A DNA stretch of 36,000 nt from Owenia fusiformis (Eukaryota; Annelida; Polychaeta; Sabellida; Oweniidae), in NCBI GenBank assembly GCA_903813345.2, contig CAIIXF020000071.1:1-36000 (forward strand), in the 5' to 3' direction. Made by a program: the position numbers and the translations under genes. The notes beneath the pieces were generated by a model. It saw nothing but the letters and a program-made list of their open reading frames with translations, did no database searches and was not told the DNA's origin. This document shows, piece by piece, positions 11,050 to 20,689 of this stretch; the stretch's first letter is position 1; the number at the start of each line of letters is the position of its first letter.

Positions 11050-11711
11050 CGATATCCATATACAAAACAAGTGTTTGCACCCCGGGGTTTGCACAAGCTA
11101 TTTCTATTAGCAACTTTTGATAACTACAAGGAAGATCTCTCTTTTCTGGCGCGACTGTAAAGGTGTCCAAAATCATAATTATAGTAAAAATAGATCATTT
11201 CAAAATCCATCTACAGGTAGTTGCTTATTATACACAGGTAAAGTCATATTCATTAAGAACTACGGACGGTTCTTACATTCTTTTGTTGTATTGTTTTATC
11301 ATGCTTAAAAGAAAGATACGCACAAATATTCTGTTTTTTATTTGTATGCTCAGTTATAAAATGAGCAGTGTAACTTAGAAATAGCTTAATATAGTCAGAA
11401 AGAAGCAATTATAATGTGTGACTATATTACACACTTACAAAGTATTGCGTTTGCATATATTTGAGTATTCTTAACTTCACATATAATCAGTGCTTATATG
11501 CGCTGTTCTACAAATAAAGAGGAGCAATACCTGAATATACAGAGTGTTCCATATATGCAGCGAGTATTGTCTCTGTAATGTCTCTGTTTATATGTACTGC
11601 GTATTTTTGCTGATTACTGCTGATTACAAGAGATTCTTACAAATAGACACTTCTTATAACCAAGCAATATTCTCTATTTTATATAGTGTGAGGTTTGATA
11701 TTTGTGAGAAT

Positions 11712-12958
11712 AAGTTGTACGAGGTGCAATGCTCTACAAACACCAGACTACAGGGTGGATTAGGATCAATGACACCCATATAGGTAGAGATTAAAAGGTG
11801 GATTGGATCGAGTGGATTGGATTCATGTAAAAGGTGGATTGGATTGGGAATCTTCAAAATATGGATTTTCCTTAAAAAGTTCTATTAATCTCCCTCTAAG
11901 AAGATTGTAATGCTCTTCTAACTTCCACAATGTCAAATAATAGATGTAATATTATTTTGCCTGGGTGGGCTAGAAGGCCTAAGGGTGACCTGGTACCTGC
12001 TTTCTGATACACAATCTTATTTTCATTCCAAGGGTAATTTTAGACTTTTCATAAATCATAAGCCAGGCAGGTTTGAAAATCCATATCATCTGTTTTCAAT
12101 CCAAACTGAACATAGCAGAATGTCTAGCGAACATTCACACATCAATTTGACTGAGAGCTTTTATCAACAGATCTATGTATATGTTATCTTACAAAAGTTG
12201 TTTTACAAGGGAAAGCAGTTAATCCATGAACTAATTGGAGTATGTATTTGTCATTGCTTTGTTCTGATTTCTCAAAGGAACCTGTAGAGGGAAATTGCTT
12301 AGAGGGAGATCAACAGAAAAAAATCTTATAATAAATTCCATATTTTGAAGATTCCCGATCCAATCCACCTTTTACATGAATCCAAAACACTCGATCCAAT
12401 CCACCTTTTAATCTCTACCTAAAAATTAATTTAAAAATATTTCATGATAATTATCTCAAACAAAAGCAGTTAGCGAAGGATACGTTTCATTACACTCAAT
12501 AAATAGTTATCACTTTTGACTATATATACATATCTCATGGGAATGTATTTCCATCTGCTCAAGATATCATATTTTAGCTTCGAAAATCACAATCGTTGGA
12601 TAATACATTTGTCTCAGAATGATAGGCTATACGCGCATGTATAGACAGATGGCATAGATATACATAGAAATTATATATTGCACCTGTATTTACTTACAGG
12701 GGAATATTCCCTTTGGAAAAATGCAAATGCATGAACATATATTTTCATCTTATATATCTTATATATGACTTCAAGCTAACATATTATTTCATATTTATAT
12801 TTTCATAGATAGTCTAACATAAATAATAGATCCATGAAAACAATATTCTTTGTTTTCTTAAAAATTGATGGGTTTACTGTGAATTCAATAAATTACAATT
12901 TGCAAGGGGTAAGTATACTGTATGACCTTAGTTGCAAAGTACTGTTTATATATGCAGC
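11712..12958. repeat. Internal module, copy 2, interrupted by a MITE
   Basis: It starts TTGTACGAGGTGCAATGCTC at 11712 and matches 2997-3090, is broken by the foldback element at 11783-12419, resumes AAAAATTAATTTAAAAATAT at 12421, then matches 5620-6085 up to TATATGCAGC at 12958. TTAA follows at 12959-12962. Confidence 0.65.
11783..12419. mobile_element. Foldback MITE, 637 bp, inserted at TA
   Basis: The ends start GGTAGAGATTAAAAGGTGG. The arms of about 120 bp (11783-11902 and 12300-12419) are near-identical and contain a repeated GGTGGATTGGAT word. TA lies at 11781-11782 and at 12420-12421. The uninterrupted paralogous sequence at 3050-3090 reads CACACATAAAAATTAATTT, so this copy's host repeat was split here by the element. 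A TA target duplication is typical of Tc1/mariner-type MITEs. The 400-bp centre holds a 100-codon open frame with no recognised product. Confidence 0.8.
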
Positions 12959-13139
12959 TTAATAGCATAAAATATGTTGAATGAAGCATATGGTATGGAT
13001 TAGTCGTGTGACACACAAACTGACCGATACATGAGGGTATTAGGTACTTTTCACAGAAACCAAAGGAGGACAGTGCTTTTATTTCAACTGGGAGCTTACC
13101 TCCACACGACTGATCATGTGACCATGCTGGTGCTCCCCT

Positions 13140-13190
13140 TTAAGAGAAACGTGTGTTCAAAAAGTTTTCCGTATCGAACCCACTCCTTTG
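13140..13190 (-). repeat. Split dispersed repeat, right half (copy 1)
   Basis: TTAA then GAGAAACGTGTGTTCAAAAA matches the reverse complement of 15295-15344 at about 35 of 40 bases. It continues the half that ends at 2817. Confidence 0.7.
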
Positions 13191-13199
13191 AATCCAAAA

Positions 13200-14110
13200 A
13201 CTCAAAGTTGTAGATGATTTATAAGAAAAGTTGGGTCAGTTTGAAGCAAGTTAAAATTTGACCTTATAAAATTTGAAAAATTGACCTTTTTCAGTTTTTG
13301 AGCTCTTATCTAATTTGATGACCTTGACATTTTTACTTTTTTAGACCTCAGTAGGCTTTTTGTAATTAGACTGACCTAAATTTGAATCCAAAAACTCAAT
13401 TTTAAAAATCAACTTTTCGGACCTTTCAAAGGTCACTGAATGTCAACTAAAGGTCAAATCTGAGGTCAGATTTGGACTCCTGGAAAATTGTAGAATAGTT
13501 TTAAAAAAGACTTTGGTCACAGTTTGTGACCTAATTTGATGACCTTGACCTTGAAATTTTTACTTTTTTAGACCTCAGTAGGCCTTTTGTAATAAGACTG
13601 ACCTAAATTTGAATCCAGACTCAATTTTAAAAATCAACTTTTATGAAGGTCAGATTTGGACTCTTTGGAACTTGTAGATGATTTTTAAAAAAAAAATTGG
13701 TCAGATTGAAGCAAGTTGAAAAATGACCTTTTTTGACCATTTGACGTCAAATATCTCAAAAACGGAAAAAATTTAATACTGACATATAGCGAACAATACT
13801 TAAGAGAATACTTAAAATGTAGTTTCAGTTTAATTCATCGCAAGAAATAATGAAGTATAAGGACAAACTTGAGAAACTTGAAAAAAACTTAGATTTGACC
13901 TATATTTTGACCTTGACCTAGATAAAAAATATTTCCCCCCTATTTCAGCCCAGGTTCCTAGTAGGAACATATAGTAGGTAGTTGAAAGCTAGTTGAAAGT
14001 AGGAGAAAAATACTTTTGAAAGAGTAATAAATAAAGAATAATAATAAAGAAAAGCTACAAAAGCTATAGGAGGCCCTTTCAGGAGGGCCTCCTAATAATA
14101 ATAATAATAA
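13200..14110 (+). mobile_element. Modular repeat with internal 227-bp duplication and hairpin plus (AAT)n end
   Basis: GACCTCAGTAGG at 13344 recurs at 13571, with 227-bp spacing and good similarity on both sides. Words such as GATGACCTTGAC, ACTGACCTAAATTTGAATCC and GATTGAAGCAAGTT repeat. The right end is a 10-bp perfect stem (14068-14077 with 14084-14093) followed by CCTAATAATAATAAT. A hairpin followed by a short tandem tail fits the 3' end of Helitron/Helentron-like or similar non-autonomous elements. The left boundary is uncertain. Confidence 0.5.
14068..14093. repeat. Terminal stem-loop, 10-bp stem
   Basis: AGGAGGCCCT pairs perfectly with AGGGCCTCCT around a six-base loop TTCAGG. (AAT)n of about 15 bases follows directly. 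It is the strongest short hairpin in this part of the window and marks the right end of the modular repeat. Confidence 0.75.
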
Positions 14111-14439
14111 ACATCTTTTATTTCTGGAACAACTTTTTATTCATCTTAAGACTTTAGAAAAAACAATTAATTCATAAAAATACAGTTGAATAACATACTA
14201 GAAAACGTATCTACATATAATACAATTCACTGGGTTTTTTGTTACATATCAATGTCAAAAGAAGTAACATTTTGATCTCTTCTATTCTATTTAAATCTAT
14301 TTTCTCTAGCTTCTGTGTACCTTCCAATTGCTTCACCCAGCAGAAGCCGTGCCATAACTCCAAATAGATAAAAATAGTGAAAATAAAGTGTAAGAATAGA
14401 ATGTAAATAGTATAAATATTACATAAACGTTGATGAAGA

Positions 14440-15801
14440 CTAGAAAAACAGCAACAAAATCCCACCGAACAAGGCATATTTTTATGATAATTAGTTGCCA
14501 TCTTAAAAATTTCTTCTTGAGCAGAGCTTGTTTGACCCTAGGCATCAACATATAAAATGTAAAACATATCCGTAAATAGTATTTGAGTTATCAAAGTTTA
14601 CATTCCTTTTTTAAGAAAAATGGCAGCCATTTTGAAATTAAGCCGCCATTTAAAGTTCATCTATCATCTTGAAAATTCTTTGTCAAACAGAGGAACTGGG
14701 TTTCTAGGCATCGTCATGTAACATTTGATCCAAATCCGTTCTCTGGTATTTGAGTTATCAAAGATTACGTTTTTTTAAGAAAAATGGCCATCATTTTGAT
14801 ATCTAGCAGCCATTCTAAAATTCTCTTCTTCAGTGTAGTTCCTTTGTTCTTAGGCACCAGCATATAAAATTTGAACCAAATCCGTCAACTACTATTCGGG
14901 TTTTTACATTTTTTATGAAAAATGGCGGCCATTTTGAAATTCAGCCGCCATCTTGGGAATTCTCTGTTGAACAAATCTACTTTGTCCCTAGGCATCATCA
15001 TATAAAATTTGAACCAAATCCGTAGACTGGTATTTAAGTTATCAAAGATTACATTTTTGTACGAAAAATGGCCGTAATTTTTATATTTAGCAGCCATTTT
15101 GAAAATCTTTTCTTCAGCATAGGTACTTTTCTTTAAGCATCAGCATATAAAATTTTACTAAAATCTTTGAACTGATATTAGAGTTATCAAAGATTAAGTT
15201 TTTTAAGAAAAATGGTGGCAATATCGAAATTAAGCCGCCATCTTGGAAATTCTTTCTTGAACAAATCTACTTTGTCCCTAGGCATCATCATATAAAAGGA
15301 GTGGTATCGATATGGAGAACTTTTTGAACACGCATTTCTCTTAAACCAGTCATAAAATAAATCTATAAATTTTACACATCATCAATTTAATGGTCATCTT
15401 TTGAATGGTAACAATATAATTTGAAAAATATATATATGCTTTCATCTATATTGTTTTAGGAAACACATCAAACACTTGTTTTGTTCTTTGTATCATGTTT
15501 CCAGAGTGAAATGAAACATCTTTCCGAACCTCATTGGAACAAAACGACATAAACACAACATGTTTAGGTCTCTCAATATTGTAATTGTATAAGGGAAATT
15601 TTGGTTGATTTTAAAAAATTATCTTGTTAATGAAATTTGATTAATTAATTTTGAATTAAGCGGCCATATTGAAAATTCCTTCTCCAGCAGATGTTCTACC
15701 CCCATAAGACATAAGCCTATAAAATTTGAATCAAATGCGTCAACCGGTAATTGAGATGGACGGTTTTCCTATATCCCCCTCGAACTTCGTTCTGTGGGAT
15801 A
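14440..15801 (+). mobile_element. Pearl-like element A with about 148-bp core repeats
   Basis: The head is AGAAAAACAGCAAC then AATCCCACCGAAC (14458-14470). The tail hairpin is CCTCGAACTTCGTTCTGTGGG then ATA (to 15801). Head and tail contain matching inverted words (ATCCCAC.GAAC). Between them are about five units, with TGGC phase marks at 14621, 14785, 14923, 15069 and 15213. Each unit carries GCAGCCATTTTGAAATT-like, CTAGGCATCATCATATAAAA and TATTTGAGTTATCAAAGATT words. The array is interrupted by another repeat at 15295-15655. ACGG tetranucleotides are nearly lost in this copy (GAGATGGACGG). The same shell is found at 19551 and 24735. Confidence 0.7.
15295..15655 (+). repeat. Dispersed repeat, uninterrupted reference copy
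   Basis: This copy sits inside pearl-like element A, between CATATAAAA and ATTTTGAATTAAGC, both normal core-repeat words. It contains the unoccupied TTAA (15341-15344) at which the copy at 2.5-13.2 kb is split. It is also similar to 30247-30490. It has no coding capacity. Confidence 0.7.
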
Positions 15802-16062
15802 ATAAGGTAGAATGTTTTTGGATAAAGGTAGAATAAACCAAGTATTTTATTCTAAAGATAAAAGCTGTTCGAGAAGAACATAAACCAAAGTAATTCATTC
15901 TATTACAGAATAAGGTAGAATGTGTTTGGTTAAAGATAAAATAATCCAAAGTAATTCTCTATATAAAAAAAGGTAGAACGTTTTTGTTTAAAGATGAAAT
16001 AAACTAAAGTAATTCATTCTATTATAAAATAAGGTAGAACGTGTTTGATTCAACCTAAAACA
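15802..16062. repeat. Tandem repeat, about 60-bp unit
   Basis: AAGGTAGAAYG recurs at 15804, 15912, 15970 and 16031. The units also share AAAGATAAAATAA, CCAAAGTAATTC and ATTCTATTA words. Unit length is about 58-61 bp, with a diverged unit between the first two. The array directly abuts the tail of pearl-like element A. Confidence 0.6.
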
Positions 16063-17550
16063 TTTACTCTTGGTCATTCTGGAATGTTTATCTCATATAC
16101 AGTTTAAAGATATGCTAAACAGAAAAGCAGGTCAGTATTACAAAAATATGAAATGAATAAGTCTGAAAATACAATTGGTCAGAATGTACTAAAACCTGCT
16201 TGAAACTGAAAAACATTGCATGCTCTATTCCACACGATTTGGAGGCTTGTTCGAGCTGAATCACAACTTTTACAATTGCGCAAAAGCAGACCAATCATAG
16301 TCAACTTCATTCTTACATTCAATGAAATGTGTATGCAAATTGTCTTAAAACATATAGTAATATCTGGGTAAGTATACATTTATTTACAATGTAATATGTT
16401 ATTATTGCGTCATAAGAAAAAATATAACTCTCATCAAAATTATCTGTGACTACCTGCTTCTCAGAAAAAGCTACTTGGAAAATTCACTAAGTAGTGAAAC
16501 AACTACCTGATAAAAAAAAGCGCAAGACCTGAGGGTTAACCTAAATTGATGAAACATGAATATGTTTCTTATTATTAATTAATTCATATATCCCAAGGAT
16601 TTCACCTGTTCCCTTCCTGACCAAACCTTGTTTTATTTTTGATGTTTTACAATAAAATAAACTACTCTTTTTGACATCTCATCATTTTTATTTCCATATG
16701 TTATTGACGTTTGAACTCAAATGATCAATGGGAAAACAATGCTAAACTTGCACACTGAAATAGGTATTCCAGCAGACCTAGGAAAATATGGCTAGAAAAA
16801 GATGATACACCTAAAGGCTACAGGTGGACAAACTATTCCCCCTGAAAAGTACTTTAAGGGTCAGATCACTAAATTCATGATTGCATTGAAAAGCTTTGAA
16901 TGCTAATTTTCAAGAATGGATCTTACAATTTAGCTTAATTCTTGAATTTGTAGATCTACTGCTATATTGTTTAATTTGCCTTATAATAAATCAAATTGAT
17001 GGTAAGAACTAGTATGTGATATGATCAATTTTACCTTTTTGTCATCATTGCTAAGGAATACAATGATACCATTCCTATTAATGATAACTCACTTATTAGG
17101 CCATAAGAAGTACATTCTTTGTTTTGCCTCCCCTTGCTTGCACGATTTTGAGTAAATCAGAAATAAACAAACACATTCAAATAGCAATCACAAGGGTCTG
17201 AAAGTACCATCGCATTTCATTTAATCAGAATCAGATGAAATGGCGGATAATTTGATTTGCGTCAAAATTGACAGTGTTATTGATACTTTGGCATGCATTG
17301 TGTATTTTCTTATTTTTCACCCTTGAATAATAGCTATATTGTATATCTAAATGTATAGATATATCCCTTTTTATGCTCATAAAATGTCCATTTCTCAGCA
17401 AACAAGTTTGTGCTTTTACAGGTATCACCTCCTTCAATCTATTTTTACAGGTTTTTATGATTATTTCACATTTTTCTATATTTTGCGTAACCAGGACGGT
17501 GAATTTTTTTTCATTTTCTTCAAACATTTTGTCTCACCAACATTTATTAT
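16063..17550. other. About 1.5 kb with no recognised feature
   Basis: Short ORFs only, none with recognisable motifs. No repeats shared with the rest of the window were noticed. Confidence 0.4.
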
Positions 17551-18468
17551 AAAACCAGGTGACTGGGTAACCGGGTGACCGGGTACTTAACGTTCCTAGC
17601 AGGGTTAGGAATTTTTTTATTTATAATGTGGATCGGGACGACACATGTACGTTATTTTCAACGTCACTTTTTGAGGTTATTTCATATCGTAAGAACGTTT
17701 TGACAACGTTAACTTTTAACGATAAAATAACGTCGGTAATGAACCGATTTAGTGAGAACATATTGACGTCTTTGTAACATTTCCTTTACTCACAAATATT
17801 TTGAAGCCATTTCCACAATGTTGAAATTCAATCATCCATCGACGTTTTGCTGAATATTTAAATTATGTCAGATCAATACGGTCCATGAACGTCATTATTG
17901 ACGTCACGTTTTGAGGTTATATCAAATCAAAAAAACGTTTCGACAATGTTAAATTTTAACGTTAACAATACATCAGAAATGAACCGACTTTTGAAAGTTT
18001 TTGTCATGTTTTTTTTTCAACCAACAAATATTTTGATATTAAAATTTGAGTTACGTCACATATGGACCAATGTAGTAAAAAATCAAACGTTCCTGTTTGT
18101 TATGTTTTCCACACTAACGAACTTTACGCACACGTTACAACAACGTTCTTTTTATACCATCAATAGATGTCTCATGTTTACGTTGCCTCGATGTGTAAAG
18201 AACGAAAATGTGCAACGTCTTCTATGAACTTATATGCTACTTATGAGCAACGTGACATGGACGTCACTGTTTGCTGGATCTATTATTTTAAAAAGTGCTC
18301 TGTCTCGTATAGGGTAATAAAAATATCGAACAGCAGTGCACTCGGTAGGCTAAGTCTGTCAAGTCAATTCGCTACTATATATCGGGGGAAATGTGAAACT
18401 TTGAAAGTTGGTAACCCTGCTAGGAACGTTGGGTACCCCGTCGACCGGGTACCTGGTCACCCGGTTTT
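17551..18468. mobile_element. Foldback element, 918 bp, with internal ACGTT-rich repeats
   Basis: The arms 17551-17606 and 18413-18468 are inverted copies. The outer part is built from short GGTGACCGGGTA-like subrepeats, and the inner end is AACGTTCCTAGCAGGGTT. The interior is unusually rich in AACGTT/ACGTCA words and contains two diverged direct units of about 240 bp (starting near 17664 and 17900, both with TTTTGAGGTTAT). The longest ORF inside has no recognisable product. A target duplication could not be fixed because the ends merge with runs of A/T. Confidence 0.7.
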
Positions 18469-18684
18469 TTACACAAACCCGAAGATTACATTTAAGCAAA
18501 CGGTATGTGTAGTAAGCTTTTACGTTTATCACAAAAATGCTTTTGCATATTTGTTTTCACCACATTCCAACTTTCATTGTAATGTCTCTTCTATGCGTTT
18601 CAATTGGTCGGAATTTTTCAGTCCAAGAACGTTCCATTTATTTATGGTCTAGAATACTGTAGTTAAAAGAAGACTGCCCTGTCA

Positions 18685-19060
18685 ACCCTCACGCATTAGG
18701 TGTGATTGTCACGCATTTGCTGGAAAAATAGAAATCACGCACCAATTTAGCGTGTATGATCAAATATCACGCAAATCACACATTTTGTTGATATTTTTAA
18801 AAATCGTTTTTTGTGAAATGCCGATAAGGTAAAAAAAACGAACGGCGAAAAAAGCCGTTTATGTCACGCATTTGGTACAAAATATGTGTATATATCACGC
18901 ATTTGTTTCGAAAATATTTACACCTACCCCCCCCCCCATTGACGAATTTGAAGAGCGAGCTGGAAAAATTTTAGGTGTCCAAAATCTGCAAGGTGTTCAC
19001 TGAAGCTGTCCAAAGTTGAAGGAAGGTGTTCAACATTTTGAAAGTCACGCATGTTAGATG
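18685..19060. repeat. Region with seven TCACGCA words
   Basis: TCACGCA occurs near 18689, 18709, 18735, 18767, 18864, 18895 and 19045, often followed by TTTG. Spacing is irregular, so this is not a simple tandem array. A C11 tract is near 18928. It may be an old repeat; I see no convincing protein in any frame. Confidence 0.4.
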
Positions 19061-19080
19061 GTCCCAAGTTGAAAGCCCTG

Positions 19081-19550
19081 AGAAGATGAAAGAGCTTTAT
19101 ATATCAATGTCAATGTTTCATGTTTTAATTGGTAAAACAATGTTTGAAATGGAGATTAAGTAAATTATAAATGAAACTAGAGCATCCCCAATGCCTGAAG
19201 CATAAAAAACATTGAGTACATACGACTCATGACTTCATTGAACTGTCACATTGACCTTAGAAAATGTCATGGTGACATTTACAATTACAAAGTTCTGTGA
19301 TGAAATAATAAACCTGACTACAAAGACTTCTAGGCTGTGAGTAAGGGTTTGGGTAAAGCAACTAGGGCTTACCTAAAATACACATTGTGAATCTTAAGTA
19401 CATGTTTCAGTAAACAAGGAAAACAATCCAATATGCTCAATGTTGAAATGTACAAAATATCTTCAACCATTTCCTAAAAACTTCAAAAATACTATAAACA
19501 TGTTGGAAAGACCTATTGCATCATAAAGATTACATATTTATCTTTCAGAA
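19081..19550. other. No recognised feature
   Basis: AT-rich, with no repeat or ORF of note. Confidence 0.4.
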
Positions 19551-20665
19551 CTAGAAAAACAGCAACTCCACGGAGTAGCAAATCCCACCGAACAAAACAT
19601 GTTTTGATTAAAAAATTTGAGCCAAATTCATCCACTGGTATTTGAATTATCAAAGATTATGTTTTTATGAAACATGGTTGCCATTTTGAAATTCAGCTGT
19701 CATCTTTAGATTTCTTCTTTAGCAGAGAATGTCCGTCCAATGGTATTTTGGTTATCAAAGATTACTTTTTTAATGAAAAATGGCAGCCATTTTGAAATTC
19801 AGCTCACGCCTTTGAAATTTCTTCTGAAGCAGATCTCCTTTTTCCCTAAACATCAGCAAATAAAATTGGAACCAAATCCATCCACTGGTATTTGAGTTAT
19901 CATTAATTACGTTTTTTTATGAAAAATGGTGGTCATTTTGAAATTCAGTGGCCATTTTGAAAATTTATTTTTGAGCAGAACTTCTTTGTCTCTAGGCATC
20001 AGCATATAGAATTTGAACCAAATCCGTCATTTGGTATTTGAGTTATCAAAGGTTACGTTCTTTTATGAAACATGGTGGCCATTTTGAAATTTAGCTACCA
20101 CCTTGAAAATCCCTTCTTGAGCAGAGCTCCTATGTCCCTAGGCATCAGCATCTAAAATTTAAACCAAATCCATTCAATGGTATTTGAGTTATCAAAGATA
20201 ACGTTTTTTACGAAAAATGGCTGCCATTTTGAAATTTAGCTGCCATCTTGAAAATCCTTTCTCGAGCAGAGCTCCTATGTCCCTTAGCATCAGCATCTAA
20301 AATTTGAACTAAATCCATTCAATGGTATTTGAGTTATCAAAGATAACATTTTTTACGAAAAATGGCGGCCATCTTGAAAATGTCTTCTTGAGCAAGGCTC
20401 CTTTGTAACCAGGCAACAGTATATAAAATTTGAACCAAATCCATCCACTAGTATTTGAGTTATTAAAGATTATATTTTTTCCGAAAAATGGCCGCCATTT
20501 TGAATTAAGCGGCCATATTAAAAATTCCTTCTCGAGCAGAGGTCCTACACCCATAAGGCATAAGCCTATAAAATTTGAATGAAATCCTTCAACCGGTATT
20601 TGAGTTATTGCCCGGACACACGAACGGACGGACGGACGGCTTTTCTATATCCCCCTCGAACTAGG
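19551..20665 (+). mobile_element. Pearl-like element B with 146-bp core repeats
   Basis: The head is CTAGAAAAACAGCAAC, then the palindrome ACTCCACGGAGT, then AGCAAATCCCACCGAAC. Seven core units follow, with TGG phase marks at 19675, 19781, 19927, 20073, 20218, 20363 and 20489. The four middle spacings are 146, 146, 145 and 145 bp. The array ends TATTTGAGTTATTGCCCGG, then ACGG repeats (GAACGGACGGACGGACGG), then CTATATCCCCCTCGAACT, where the tail hairpin is degraded. The core satellite is the same family as in element A. This layout (head, core satellite, ACGG microsatellite, tail) is that of pearl elements. Confidence 0.75.
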
Positions 20666-20689
20666 ATTATCATAACACTTGAAATTACA

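Larger units (their letters stand above)
2818..13139. mobile_element. Composite TTAA-bounded insertion, about 10.3 kb
   Basis: Sequence on both sides belongs to one repeat that is intact at 15295-15640. The left half ends at TTAA 2814-2817 and the right half resumes at TTAA 13140-13143, in the same orientation and without loss. The intact copy has a single TTAA at 15341-15344. This is the pattern of a transposon insertion with a TTAA target-site duplication. The ends read TTAAAGAAACCC on the left and, on the opposite strand from the right, TTAAAGGGGAGC. The right end fits the TTAAAGGRR terminus known for T2/Kolobok elements, and the left differs by one base. Inside are a direct duplication, two nested foldback elements and about 5.4 kb of unique sequence. 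I found no transposase ORF, so it would be non-autonomous or decayed. Confidence 0.55.

Noticed and set aside
11985-12287. A 100-codon ORF in the centre of the TA-flanked MITE
   Set aside because: It has no transposase motifs such as DDE/D spacing or a helix-turn-helix, and the element is too small to be autonomous.
14068-14100. Canonical Helitron 3' end (hairpin then CTRR)
   Set aside because: CCTAAT follows the hairpin directly, without the usual 10-12 base gap, and no 5' TC end was found. Only a loose resemblance is kept.
17898-18652. Two overlapping plus-strand ORFs of 109 and 161 codons
   Set aside because: They lie in and across the end of the foldback element, with no recognisable domain; the second crosses the right inverted arm into flanking DNA.
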